Shown piece by piece: positions 18,048-28,243 of a stretch of 64,000 nt of DNA; position 1 is the first letter of the stretch; each line of letters starts with the position of its first letter. Source of the stretch: CAYJPA01 sp964371945. Lineage in GTDB: Bacteria; Chloroflexota; Chloroflexia; Thermomicrobiales; UBA6265. A program made the translations under genes and the position numbers. The notes under the pieces are model-generated. The model did not search any database. It was not told the DNA's origin and saw only the letters and a list, made by a program, of their open reading frames with translations. The stretch covers positions 14,144 through 78,143 of the forward strand of contig CAYJPA010000015.1 in the NCBI GenBank assembly GCA_964371945.1. Reading direction: 5' to 3'.

Positions 18048-20179
18048 TCACAATTGAGCCGGACTAAGGTGGATAACTTCTGAAGCGCGGATCATGCCGT
18101 TGGGGTCAACGACCTGCGGAGAGTCAGGTGCAGGCAAAGTCAGGACGATACCGTTTGCCATGAGGTCGGTGCCAGTGGCTTTGTAGGTCGCAGGGTTGTC
18201 TTCGAAGCTAATGCGATAGTTTGTCTCCGGGCGCAATCCATGCAACGGGATTGATTTGCTGTCGAGCTCTCCGCCGAGCCGGAAGGCAAAAACGATCACG
18301 GTGTCCGAGTCCATATCGTACGTGCCGATTGCGTCCCAGCCGTCCCAGCCGCGGCCGGTTTGTTCGAGCGGTTTCGGTTCGAGCAGATGCAGAACCTTTC
18401 CGTTGAGGATTTGTCCACGAATGCGTTTGAAGAGGGCGATCCCGCGTGCCAGAGCGTTCCAATCTTCGCTACCCTCGACGACGGTTTTGATTGCGGTCAT
18501 CAAGATCATTGGGCCGCCAAACACATGGGAGCGGTAGTCCCAGTCGGTCAGGCCTCGCCGATGAATTTGTATTCGGCGGTCATGTCGCAGACATAGTTGA
18601 CCAGGAACCGCGGTGGGAGCACACACGAGCTTGGCCAGGTGTGGACGCGCTCATCGAGCGAGCTCAACGCATCGACTCCGATCGAAGTGGTGTGCTGCTG
18701 AGCCATTTTGAAGGCGGGAAATCCGATGCCGGTATCGCAGTGCTCGATCATGACTTTGGGCCGACGGGCATGGAAGCGGGCGAGCACGTCGTCGAAGCCT
18801 TCGGCGATGGTCTGATAATCGTTCGTGGCGTGCAGCTCTTGCGTTACTGGGTTGACGGGTCCCCAGAGGTAGTGAACAGTCAGAAAGTGGTCGATCTTTG
18901 TTTCGTCGGCGACGCGCACAAGGGTTTCGACCAGCCAGTCGCGGGTTGCGGCGTTGCCGAGGGTGAGGCCGTAGACGTTACCTTCACGGTGGTATGCCCA
19001 CTGTCCTGGTCCGTTGCCCCAATCTGGATGCTAGATAGGCGCTGCAGAGCGACGAGATGTTGCCGTAGCTGAGGTGGATACCGAAGCGGATACCCGAGGC
19101 GTGGGCGATATCGGCGATCGGGGCGAGCCCATTCGGAAAACGATCTTTGAGCGGATACCAGTCCGGATCTTCCCAACCGAAGTCGACGACGAATTGCTCG
19201 ACGCCGAGTCTCCGGCAGAGATCGAGGCAAAAGTACATGGAAGGTTCGTCGATATCCGCGATATAGCCCCAGCTATTGAAGGTCACGTGCGGGAAGAGCT
19301 CGTCGTCAGCTTTCCAGGACAAGATGTCGTCCACAAAGCGGTGGCAGCGAAATGAGAGCTCGTCGAGGTCGCTTTCGGCAAGCACGACGAACCCCGCCGG
19401 TCCGGTTAGGGTCTGACCAGGTCTGATCTGATACTCCGGGAAGAGCGCGCAATCGAGCACGAGCCAGCCGTTGCCGATGAGATCGCCGTACCCGCAGACC
19501 GCTTCGGCGTTGCTCTCCCAGCCGATGACGATCCCTGGACCGTTGTTAGGGGAGGTAAGCGCCAGCCAGGTTGCTTCCTTCCGATAACCGGAGGTGATGT
19601 CTGCAACTTGACCGGTTTTGAGCTCTTCGGACGACCAGGAGAACCAGTTCGGCCATTCCGGGCGTTGCCGGTGTCGTGGCGCTCGAGACCGTGATATGCG
19701 GTCAGATTCCCCCAAAACGCGTCGAAGACCCAATGAAAAACCGGCAGTTTCGACAGGACGGCCGTGTCGGTGCCCTCGTTGGTAATCTCGACCCATTGGC
19801 GAATTGCGGGGTGTCCAGGGAATGCTTCGATTTGCCACTTGTAGCTGAGTGAGCCGTGGAGCGGCCGCGTTTGCCAGATTGCACGTGTTCGGCCGTCGGG
19901 ATCAATTTCGACGCGCGGCGGTTCCAGGTCCCGATGGGCGGGACCACGCAACCGCGTCGAGTAATCGAAGCTTTCTCCGTTTTCTGCAGGCAAATAGAGC
20001 TGGCAAGGGAAGTCCTGTTGGATCCATTCGACGCCACTTGGCGTGTGTGCCAGCCGGGTTGCAACAATCCGCCCGTTCTCGTCCCATTGCCATTCCGCTG
20101 TGACATCTGGATGTCTCAGCATAAGCCGCCGAGAGGCCGACTCGATGACGAAACTCGAAGAGATTGGGAGTTGGTCCAT
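18048..20179 (-). pseudogene. Alpha-galactosidase-like glycoside hydrolase (GH36 type), at least three frameshifts
   Basis: Pieces in different minus-strand frames join into one protein of about 700 residues. The N-terminal beta domain runs from ATG 20179 (AAGG upstream) through SLSYKWQIEAFPGHPAIRQW. The barrel includes FVVDFGWEDPDW, GIRFGIHLSYGN and VMIEHCDTGIGFPAF, the last resembling the acid/base region. The C-terminal beta domain ends at 18048. Frame changes lie near 19660-19672, 19026-19036 and 18545-18560. GH36 enzymes release galactose from oligosaccharides, but this copy cannot make a full product as read. Confidence 0.7.
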
Positions 20180-20254
20180 GAGCAATCCTTCAGGCCGCAA
20201 ACTCTGATGGTCCCATTCGAGAGGCTACCTTGGCGATAGGTGACGTCTCCAACC

Positions 20255-20975
20255 TTAATCGCGTCGCGTGGTAGGAGATGTAGCATAGAGGTGCCGGATG
20301 ACTTCTTCGATGCCTGGATCTTCGATGCTCATGTCCCGGATCGAACCGTAAGCACCCATTAATGTCAGGATTTCGGGCGCGGTGTGCGCGGTTCGATCGA
20401 ACGAGACTTTTACTCTCGGACCCTCCTGGTCAACGATCGCGATGGTCGGTTCAGCTGGCGCACGACGGAGATCCGGAGTTTCGTCATAGTCGATGACGAT
20501 CTGGCGATCCGAGGAGAAGTCGGTTCGCGGCTGACTCAGAGCGCCATCGTGGATGATCCGGCCATGGTCGATTACGATGATTCGTTTGCACAATCGCTCG
20601 ATGCCGGCGAGATCGTGTGTTGTCAGCAGGATCGTGACGTTTTTCTCCTTGTTGATCTCGGTCAGGAAATCGCGTATGCGTGATTTTGCGACCATATCGA
20701 GACCGATCGTAGGTTCATCCAGGTAGAGGATCGGCGGTTCGTGCAACAGGGCGGCGGCGAGATCGCCCCGCATCCGTTGACCGAGCGAGAGTTGTCGAAC
20801 CGGTGTCTCGATGAGGGAGGCGAGATCGAGCAATTCGGCCGCCATCGCGTAATTGCGCTTGAAGCGATCGCCGGGTACTCGGTACATGAACTGCAATAGT
20901 TCGAGCGATTCCGAAAGGGGCAAATCCCACCAGAGCTGCGTACGCTGGCCGAAGACCACACCTTGAATGTCGCGA
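20255..20975 (-). pseudogene. ABC transporter ATP-binding subunit, C-terminal fragment
   Basis: Reads VVFGQRTQLWWDLP, then LSLGQRMRGDLAAALLHEPPILYLDEPTIGLD (signature and Walker B) and LLTTHDLAGIERLCKRIIVIDHG (switch His), then a C-terminal accessory domain. This is the DrrA/NatA-like ATPase group of ABC-2 exporters. The N-terminal 90 or so residues, including Walker A, are absent. In their place, at about 20965-20985, the sequence runs into another gene. It cannot hydrolyse ATP as it stands. No permease gene is beside it. Confidence 0.8.
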
Positions 20976-21273
20976 AGCGCCAGCGCTCCAACCCGGTTTT
21001 CGGGTCGACGGCATGCAGGCCAACTTCGCCATCGACATAGATCGTTCCGTCGATAGAGGTGATGTTGGAGATATACCCGCCGCCATGCGTGCTGAACCGC
21101 CACTTCTCAACCGGATCACCGGCAGGGCCGGGACCCGGCATTTCGCCCGTCCGAATGGCGTTTCCGCGGAACATGGGGACGTCTGCCGTGTCCCCACGGA
21201 CGATTCCGGCCGAGGAGACAATCAACAGCAGGCATGCAATCAGGATTCCGCCAAATCGAGACCGTCCAGACAC
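20976..21273 (-). pseudogene. PQQ-type beta-propeller exoprotein, N-terminal fragment
   Basis: Starts at GTG 21273 (GGAGG six bases before) with a signal peptide (FGGILIACLLLIVSSAG). It then reads one propeller blade start (VEKWRFSTHGGGYISNITSI, GEVGLHAVDPKTGLERWRFA). The frame then merges into the ABC ATPase fragment. It matches the two intact propeller proteins that follow on the right in style. Only the first 100 or so residues remain. Confidence 0.7.
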
Positions 21274-21646
21274 TTTGCACCTCCACATTCGCGTTTGCCG
21301 AGCGCCGGCTTCAAACGTCATACGTCGCGCCGGACCGGAATGCCCGCGCTTACATCATCCGGGGATCGCAGTGACAAAAGAGACAAATTTCTCTGGTGGT
21401 TCGCAACAGAGCTCCATGCCACAACACTCCAGAGGAGAGACGAAGGGCAACCGGTGCTCTCGTACGAAGAACCTGTTTGGGAGCTCGGTGAAAGTAAGCA
21501 CAGCATGATGAAAAGAGCGCTGGACGTATGCGGCATTTCAAGCGAAAACCGCGGACGAACCAGCGCATTGATGCGGTGAGGGCGCCTCCCTGAATCACCC
21601 GATTACGCCACTTCCTCGAGCAAACTCGGCAGTAAGCCAATCGGAC
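21274..21646. other. Intergenic region with a weak plus-strand reading frame
   Basis: About 370 bp. A plus-strand stretch at 21367-21579 reads like a protein tail (DKRDKFLWWFATELHATTLQRR, then YEEPVWELGESKHSMMKRAL). It has no credible start of its own, since the frame continues antisense to the propeller fragment. It may be a gene remnant. I do not recognise it. Confidence 0.3.
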
Positions 21647-22939
21647 CTATGCGTCTTCGGGCGCGATCCGCCACAGTTCCGCACCGGTCTCTTCGTCAAG
21701 CGCGTAAATCTGGCCGGCAGCAAGGAATACGGTGCCGCCAGCAATCTCCGCGGATTCTTCCGTCCAAGTAGTGATGCCGCCGATCGGCGGAATGACCACA
21801 TCAGACGCCTGCCATCTGATTTGTCCCGTTGCCAGGTCCAGGGCACAGAAGGTAGTGGCATCACATGCAACGAAGACGTGTTGGTCTGTCACCGCAATCG
21901 GTGACTTCACATTGCTGGCAGCTTGAAACCGCCATTTTTCCCGCCCGTTCGAAATGTCGAGCGAGTAGATCATGCCGCTCAAATCTGCCGCGATGACTGT
22001 CCCTGGCCCTAGGAGGATGGCTCGTAAACTGCTTTCCTGTCCCTGGAACTTCCAGGATTGCTCACCGGAAGCGAGATCCAGGGCGAGGACGGAATCTCCG
22101 CCGCCGGCGTACACCATCTCATCGACCACGACCGGCTGGTTGGCACCAAACACCGAGAGATCCAGGACCCAGGACTCCGTTCCGGTTGCCGAGGCGATCG
22201 CCCTGATCGTGCCGTCATCGCCCGCGATTAGGAGTTGACCATCTGCCAGCACCAGGTCGGCCATGACAAACGAAAGATGGTCATGTCGCCAACGAACCTT
22301 GCCGGTGATCGCGTCGAGTGCGTGCAACGTTCCCCAGCTCGTGGCGTACAGCATGTCGCCGGCTGCAAGAAGTGCTAATGACTTGTCCCCGGTGTCGCGT
22401 CGCCAGAGTTCTTCTCCGGTCGTTTCGTCCAAGGCGTGGACAACCCCATTATCTGCGCCGACATACACCAGATCGTTGGCAACGACTGGGATCGGATAGG
22501 TGTAGCCAAAGCCGATTTCGACCTGCCAGATTGATGAACTGGTTTCGGAATCGAGTGCAGAGACTTCGCCTTCCGCGGTGATAGCGTAGATCACTCCGTC
22601 TATTGGTCGTGGAGAGAAGTGGCTGACATTTCCGGTCACGAAACGCCACATCTCCTCCCCAGTGACCTGATCGAGCGCGTAGAGCGCGTTGCTGTCTCGT
22701 ACGAAGACGCGCCCATCGAATGTGGCTAACCCGTACGCGGAACTTTCTTTCCCAGCCGCGATTCTTCGCTCCGAAACTTCGAGAGAATCGTCTGGCAATC
22801 CTTCAAGACCGACCCGCGCTAATAAACCGGTACCCGCTGTGGAATTCGAAGGCTCGGCGATCGCCAGGGTTGGATAATCTCCTGAAGAGAGGACAAAAAG
22901 CACAGCCACTGACAATGCAACGATCCGGGTGCTATACAT
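21647..22939 (-). CDS. Secreted PQQ-like beta-propeller repeat protein
   Basis: 430 aa with a signal peptide (STRIVALSVAVLFVLSSG) and about seven propeller blades. Each is marked by an ALD..TGEE.WR motif (ALDQVTGEEMWRF, ALDETTGEELWRR, ALDAITGKVRWRH, ALDLATGQIRWQA, ALDEETGAELWRI). This is the structural repeat of pyrrolo-quinoline quinone-like and BamB-like propellers; no cofactor-site residues could be judged. It is probably an extracellular scaffold or binding protein. ATG 22939 follows GAGGAG. It follows the larger HAF/propeller gene and a microprotein in the same direction. Confidence 0.85.
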   Translation of the reverse strand: MYSTRIVALSVAVLFVLSSGDYPTLAIAEPSNSTAGTGLLARVGLEGLPDDSLEVSERRIAAGKESSAYGLATFDGRVFVRDSNALYALDQVTGEEMWRFVTGNVSHFSPRPIDGVIYAITAEGEVSALDSETSSSIWQVEIGFGYTYPIPVVANDLVYVGADNGVVHALDETTGEELWRRDTGDKSLALLAAGDMLYATSWGTLHALDAITGKVRWRHDHLSFVMADLVLADGQLLIAGDDGTIRAIASATGTESWVLDLSVFGANQPVVVDEMVYAGGGDSVLALDLASGEQSWKFQGQESSLRAILLGPGTVIAADLSGMIYSLDISNGREKWRFQAASNVKSPIAVTDQHVFVACDATTFCALDLATGQIRWQASDVVIPPIGGITTWTEESAEIAGGTVFLAAGQIYALDEETGAELWRIAPEDA

Positions 22940-23172
22940 GGCTTGCTCCTCAACACGTGCCCCGGCAAAAAGGGCAGTGATCATGCGGTTTGGCGGACGG
23001 TAACAAACGTCAGTTCTGTTTTCTTATGGCGCTGAGACACTTTTCAGAAGCGTCTCCTTTGGGCGTCGCAAGGGAAGTGATTGATTCCGCGAGAACATGG
23101 CCCACCAGGAGTACGTTTCGCTTCTCAACGAGGCGGTCAGCCGTTCTGCAATGAGGATACGAACGCCCAAAC

Positions 23173-23289
23173 TCACCGCTGACACAAGTTCAATCGGCCG
23201 CCCCGCCGCAGCCCGCAGCACCCGCGGGCGCAAAGCCCGCAGAGTGCGAACAGCAAGAGAAGACCCGTGACAACAAAACGTTTGTGCAT
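23173..23289 (-). CDS. Cysteine-rich microprotein (38 aa), putative
   Basis: A short frame between the two propeller genes. It starts at ATG 23289 with GGAG seven bases upstream. It codes for a basic start (MHKRF), a hydrophobic stretch (VVTGLLLLFALCGLC), then ARGCCGLRRGGR and a final cysteine. The hydrophobic core followed by cysteines resembles a signal sequence or small lipoprotein. Five cysteines in 38 residues are unusual in this window. No homologue is recognised. A correct ribosome site and lack of overlap are the only support. Confidence 0.4.
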   Translation of the reverse strand: MHKRFVVTGLLLLFALCGLCARGCCGLRRGGRLNLCQR

Positions 23290-23316
23290 AACACGTCTCC
23301 GTTTCGGACGCTTCTG

Positions 23317-26300
23317 CTAGCTCGCAACCGGAGTTGTGGTGGGGCTGGATAGGGCGCCGGCATCGAATGCGCACACCGCGGCGTTACCGTCTGCGCCGAA
23401 TCCGCGAACGAACAGCAGGTCGGCAACGAGCCAGGGCGACGTGTCGATCAACCACACCTCGCGGCTGACGATCGACCAGATCGTTTGCCCGCTCTCGGCG
23501 TCGAAGGCATAGATGACGCCGTACATGTCATCTTCGCTGCCGCCGATGCCCTCCATCAGCAACAACCGTTCGTTGTCCGGCGCGTACCCTGGATCGAAGA
23601 AGCTGACCCCTTCGCCGCGTAGATTCCGAGTCCAGAGGTCGGCTCCAGTCTCGCTGTCGAGCGCAACCACGCTCGATCCCGCGCCAACGATAATGGTTCC
23701 GCCGATGATTAGTGGCGTGGTCGCGACGGAATTAAGGAATGAGCGCGAACCACGCAACGCGCCGGTTGTGGGATCGAGGAGATAGATTGTGCTGCCGGTC
23801 AGTTCGAGATCGCCTTCCAACGCCTTGAGCACGACCACGCCCGCACCCGCTGTGCCCGCCCAATCCCAACCGTCGTAGGAGCCATCTGCTCCCGCCACGA
23901 ACGTCCGTCGCCACAATTCCTCCCCACTCGTTCGGTCGATGCCAGCGACTGCGCCGCCGTCCAGTCCGACGACGAGGGTGGTTGCATCGGCAACGACAAT
24001 TGGCCCAGGACGCGGACCGCTCGCCGCGACCCAGAGCAGACTGCCAGTCGCCCCTTCAAATGCGGCAACACTACCGTTGCTGATTGGGACGTAAGCAATT
24101 CCATCACTGACGATCGGTGGGTACTGCATCCCGGCCTGAAGTTCGATGCTCCAGCGCTCAATCCCGGTCGCGAGGTCGACCGCAAAGACCCGGCTGGAAG
24201 TTTCCGAATCCGCCCCTGTCGCGATCACGAGCCCGCCGACCGGCGCGGTCGCGACCAATAACCCCGATCCCGCGCCGGTGACCGGGAGAAGCCACTGTTC
24301 GTTTCCCGTCGCAGGATCGACGGAAATCAGCGCGGTCGGCTTTTGCTGGCTCGGAACCACCAGGTGCTCGGTCGTAATGAGGAGACTCCTGGGCTGGAAA
24401 ATGCCGGCAAGAAAGATGGACAGTCCTTGCAGAGAATCTTCACCCGCGGAGTTGCACCAGACAGGCGTCGTTTCCAGCATGCGGGTTTGTCCGCCACCTG
24501 CCGTCGCTGGCTCCCATAGGACCGAGCCGTTGTCCGTGATGACGTCGCCGACAATTTGTCCGGTGTTATTGACGTCGTTCGCGAGGCTATGCCGGTCGTA
24601 CGGGAAGTCGCCAAGATCGATGATCTGCCCGCCATCCCAGAACATCGCTTCGCCCGAGGGCCGATCGGCGGCGCAGAGCCGACCATCACTAATGACGTGG
24701 AGCGCCCCGCTGAACCCCCTCACCGCGACTGAAGCGAGTTCATCACGGCTCTCGAGCGCAATCAATCTGGCTTCCCAGGCGTAGCCGACGATTTGGCCGC
24801 TGTCGTTGATCGCGTTGGCCACGCTGCCGCCACCTCCGTCCGGGTAGCCGAGATCACGAATCTGCCAGTTCTCCCAGAGCACGGCGTGGTCCGATCCATC
24901 CTCTGACGCCGCCCACTCGACGATCTGGCCCATTTCGTTGAGATCACGCGCTTCGCTTGCTTCGTCAGGCACGAGCGGCGGCAGTGCGGTGATGTTCCCG
25001 TCCTCCCAGCGGACGGCGTGCGGAACGCCAGCGGCTGAAATCGACGAGCCAACGATCACGTCCCCGTCGCTGATCGCGCTCGCCTGACCGGAGGTATCAC
25101 CGGGCAAAAGTGGAAGTTCTTTCGCGACTCCAGGAACGACCCAAAATGCTGGCACGAGAACACCATCGTCCGCTGCAATCACGCCGGCAACGACGGCGGA
25201 TTCGTTGACATCGAACGCGGCACCGCCCGATCCTGCCGGAGCACTCTCGAGTACTTGGACGGCACCACCAAAAGACCGAGCAGATGCGTCAGACCAGAGC
25301 ACCGGACGTGACACTCCGGATGGTCCGACGCTGCAGCCTACCTTCTGGCCAAATTCGTTGACTGCGTAGGCCATGCCGGTTTGGTCACCTTCGGGGAGCC
25401 GGAGATCGGTGACATTCCCGTCGATCCACTGGGCAGGAATGGGTGGCTCATCAGAAGGCTCGTGTGAACCAACGACCGTACCGGACTCACTGATCGCATT
25501 CGCGGAACTGAGCCCGAGCGACGTGACCTGGAGTGCCGCCGAAGTATTCTCCCCGGCAACCTCCGTGGCCACCGAGCCGACAGGAACCGCGTCCCAGCGA
25601 ACCGCGTGATCGCGCGTACCCCACGTGTTCTTGACTTCGATCATGCCGGTGATCTGACCGGATTCGTTGATGGAACGCGGATCGCTCGATTGTCCGCCGG
25701 GGAGCGTGCCGAGGAGCACGATTTCCCCATTCTCCCACAATACCGCATGCCATGGCCCGTCATGGACGCCGGAGACCCCGACGATTTGCCCGGCGTCATT
25801 GATGTCGAAGGCGTGGCTCTGATCGTCGCCCGCGAGCGTCCCAAGATCGGTGATTTGCCCGTCCTTCCACATGACGGCGTGTCGAAGATCCTCCTGGCGC
25901 TCGGTCGAAGACTCGGCCCAACCAACGATTTGACCGGAATTGTTGATGGCGGTCGCGACCCCTTCACCCGATTCGACGAGCCCACTAAGAGAGGTGACGG
26001 TGACGCCATCCCAAATCACCGGCCGCCAATATGCCTCACCGGTCACATGGGCGCCGCCGACGATCTGGCCCGAGTCGTTGATCCCCTTTGGACTGCTGGT
26101 GAAGGCCTCGGGATAAGCTGGCAGCTCGGTAACCACCCCGTTGTCCCAGCGAACCGCTTTGGGCCAGCTGCCGAGCTCCTTATCGGATTCTCCGACGATC
26201 ACACCCGCATCATTGATCGCGATCGCCCGGGAGCGAATGTGTCCTGGTAGCGGAGGGAGTTTGGTGACCACCCCATTGTTCCAAAGCACACCGCTCTCCT

Positions 26301-26646
26301 CGTCATAGCCGAATCGGGGCGTCGTTCCCGCGATTTGGCCAGAGGAGTTGATGTCGTTTGGAACCGCATGGTCGCCGCCTTCCAGCTTCTCTATCTGGCC
26401 AGACCGCCAAATCACCGGGTACACAACGCCGTTGCCGTATACAGCCGTGCCAACGATGTGGCCGGCGTCGTTGATCGCGTTGGCTTCGCTTTCTCGGGTC
26501 GTGCCCTCGATCGACAGGTCAGTCGGGTTGTAGTCGAGCTGCCCTGCAGCGGCTCCATCGGGACCGGCAGCATCGAGACCTCCAGTGAACGGTGTCGCCA
26601 GCAACATCAATGCTGCGACCAATCGGATGACGCGGCGGCTGAACAT
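23317..26646 (-). CDS. Large secreted HAF-repeat / PQQ-like propeller protein
   Basis: 1109 aa. Signal peptide (VIRLVAALMLLATPFTGG) from ATG 26646, which has GGAGG seven bases upstream. Residues about 40-690 hold some 12-14 HAF-type repeats, each of the form AINDAGVIVGES / SINDSGQIVGG followed by AVRW or VLWENG and a LPP or LGTL segment. The last 400 residues are a PQQ-like propeller (SVDPATGNEQWLLPV, AVDLATGIERWSIEL, GIDRTSGEELWRR, ALDSETGADLWTRN). Both repeat types are known from extracellular bacterial proteins of unclear role. The fusion in one chain is noteworthy. Mutual similarity of HAF units suggests recent duplication. Confidence 0.85.
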   Translation of the reverse strand: MFSRRVIRLVAALMLLATPFTGGLDAAGPDGAAAGQLDYNPTDLSIEGTTRESEANAINDAGHIVGTAVYGNGVVYPVIWRSGQIEKLEGGDHAVPNDINSSGQIAGTTPRFGYDEESGVLWNNGVVTKLPPLPGHIRSRAIAINDAGVIVGESDKELGSWPKAVRWDNGVVTELPAYPEAFTSSPKGINDSGQIVGGAHVTGEAYWRPVIWDGVTVTSLSGLVESGEGVATAINNSGQIVGWAESSTERQEDLRHAVMWKDGQITDLGTLAGDDQSHAFDINDAGQIVGVSGVHDGPWHAVLWENGEIVLLGTLPGGQSSDPRSINESGQITGMIEVKNTWGTRDHAVRWDAVPVGSVATEVAGENTSAALQVTSLGLSSANAISESGTVVGSHEPSDEPPIPAQWIDGNVTDLRLPEGDQTGMAYAVNEFGQKVGCSVGPSGVSRPVLWSDASARSFGGAVQVLESAPAGSGGAAFDVNESAVVAGVIAADDGVLVPAFWVVPGVAKELPLLPGDTSGQASAISDGDVIVGSSISAAGVPHAVRWEDGNITALPPLVPDEASEARDLNEMGQIVEWAASEDGSDHAVLWENWQIRDLGYPDGGGGSVANAINDSGQIVGYAWEARLIALESRDELASVAVRGFSGALHVISDGRLCAADRPSGEAMFWDGGQIIDLGDFPYDRHSLANDVNNTGQIVGDVITDNGSVLWEPATAGGGQTRMLETTPVWCNSAGEDSLQGLSIFLAGIFQPRSLLITTEHLVVPSQQKPTALISVDPATGNEQWLLPVTGAGSGLLVATAPVGGLVIATGADSETSSRVFAVDLATGIERWSIELQAGMQYPPIVSDGIAYVPISNGSVAAFEGATGSLLWVAASGPRPGPIVVADATTLVVGLDGGAVAGIDRTSGEELWRRTFVAGADGSYDGWDWAGTAGAGVVVLKALEGDLELTGSTIYLLDPTTGALRGSRSFLNSVATTPLIIGGTIIVGAGSSVVALDSETGADLWTRNLRGEGVSFFDPGYAPDNERLLLMEGIGGSEDDMYGVIYAFDAESGQTIWSIVSREVWLIDTSPWLVADLLFVRGFGADGNAAVCAFDAGALSSPTTTPVAS

Positions 26647-27047
26647 GTCAAGCCCTCCAACTGACGCGGGTGAACACGTCCGATGGATGCAGTGTGACGC
26701 CGATGCCGCCTCAAATATGTTCGGAAAGATTTTCGTGAGTCGCACATGCGCAACAGTTCAATCGGCACGGGTTTGGTTGCGGTTCCGGCAGCTTACTGAG
26801 TATTGGCGACACTGAATGGGGAGGGGTCCCGGCAATTTCGCAACAGTGAAGTGCAACGGAAGCTGGCAAGAACGCAAGCGCGCACAGGAATCATCAGTGG
26901 ACGCCACTTTCCATCAACTCCGCCTCACTTGGCGGCCGAATGTTGCGATTTTTGATCAATCGAATGGCGAATGGCGCACTTCAGAGACACAGACTCGCTA
27001 TGTTGATGTCATTGACCGTCCCGGCTGAACCGGAGAGGAGATTCGTG
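26647..27047. other. Divergent intergenic region
   Basis: About 400 bp between the HAF/propeller gene (minus) and the DUF2157-type gene (plus). Open frames crossing it lack ribosome sites and protein-like composition. No operator or RNA structure stands out. Confidence 0.4.
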
Positions 27048-28193
27048 ATGGAAAGCGCGATGGTCCATCCTGGCACATCTGAATGGCCGCGAGACACTGA
27101 ATCCACTCTTCCCGTAAATGACCAGCCCTCGACCTTGGAATGCCGCCCGATCGATCTCAGTGATTTGGAGCTGTGGCGTGAGAAGGGATTGATCAGCCGC
27201 GACCAAGTGGCTGACATCAGGGCATTCGTCGGCGCTCAACCCACGGAAATGCCGACGAGCCGGGTCAAGCAACGTGTCGCGGGTCTCAATTTCGTCAACA
27301 TTGCCTATTACTTTGGCGGCTTTCTCGTGTTGCTTGCCTTCACGTTTCTGCTTGGCTCTCAGTGGATCGACGCCGGCAACGAAGGGCAAATCGCGATCGC
27401 TGTTTTTGCGATTGCGATCCCGCTGTCGATTGGGATGATGCTCCGGAAAGGCGAATTCACCACACCTGGAAACCTGTTGATCTTTGCCGCGACAGGAATT
27501 GTGCCGCTGCTCGTTTACACGATCGAGAAGGCAACAGGCTTCTGGCCGGGTGAGGAGAAGCCGGGTCACTTCAATGACTTCTTTGAGGATGTCCTTCCTG
27601 CCTGGATCGTGATGGAATTCGTCGCAATCGCCGCGGCTCTCGTTGTGGTGTGGAGAATCCGATTTCCGCTGGTGACCCTCCTGATCGCTTTCTGGACCTG
27701 GTACCTCTCGATGGACTTCGTCCGGCTCATCACGGAGGAAAAAGATTATGCATGGGAACGTGACACGGGCCGGATTCTCTCGATGCTGATCGGTGCTGGA
27801 ATGATTGGCGCCGGGCTGTTGCTCCAGCGGCGCACTGAGCGCGACTACAGTCTCTGGCTTTACCTCTTCGGCCACGTGACCGTCTTTTGTTCGTTCTCCG
27901 CGATCGCGCTCGATCACCAGGCACTACTTGGCTGGCTGGTCTATCCCCTCGTCTACCTGGGTGTGGTCGTCATGAGCGTTTGGCTCCAGCGCAAAGTCTT
28001 TCTCGTGTTCGGCGCCATAGGCAGCTATTGCTGGGCCACCTATATTGTGTTCGAAACGTTCCACGGCGCGTTGGGGATCTCGTTCGGGATGGCGTTCATC
28101 GGGATCATGATCGTCCTCTCCGGTGTGCTGTATCGGAACTCGATCGAACCATGGCTGCAGGAAAGGATGTCCGGCCATCGCCTCGCGATCTGA
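27048..28193 (+). CDS. Multi-pass membrane protein, DUF2157-like
   Basis: 381 aa. The N-terminal soluble part (LSDLELWREKGLISRDQVADIRAFV) resembles the short helical domain of DUF2157 proteins. About nine hydrophobic helices follow, for example YFGGFLVLLAFTFLLGS, IAIAVFAIAIPLSIGMML and WLVYPLVYLGVVVMSVWL. The cellular role of this family is unknown. ATG 27048 has GAGGAG upstream; the frame extends further left without a site. Stands alone. Confidence 0.7.
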   Translation: MESAMVHPGTSEWPRDTESTLPVNDQPSTLECRPIDLSDLELWREKGLISRDQVADIRAFVGAQPTEMPTSRVKQRVAGLNFVNIAYYFGGFLVLLAFTFLLGSQWIDAGNEGQIAIAVFAIAIPLSIGMMLRKGEFTTPGNLLIFAATGIVPLLVYTIEKATGFWPGEEKPGHFNDFFEDVLPAWIVMEFVAIAAALVVVWRIRFPLVTLLIAFWTWYLSMDFVRLITEEKDYAWERDTGRILSMLIGAGMIGAGLLLQRRTERDYSLWLYLFGHVTVFCSFSAIALDHQALLGWLVYPLVYLGVVVMSVWLQRKVFLVFGAIGSYCWATYIVFETFHGALGISFGMAFIGIMIVLSGVLYRNSIEPWLQERMSGHRLAI

Positions 28194-28243
28194 ACGTGTG
28201 ACGGCGCGGCCACTAGCATTGAGGGAGCTTGATGGCGCGACAG

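Noticed and set aside
27009..27917. 302-codon minus-strand frame opposite the DUF2157-like gene
   Set aside because: Composition is arginine/histidine-rich and unlike a real protein; the plus strand has the membrane helices.
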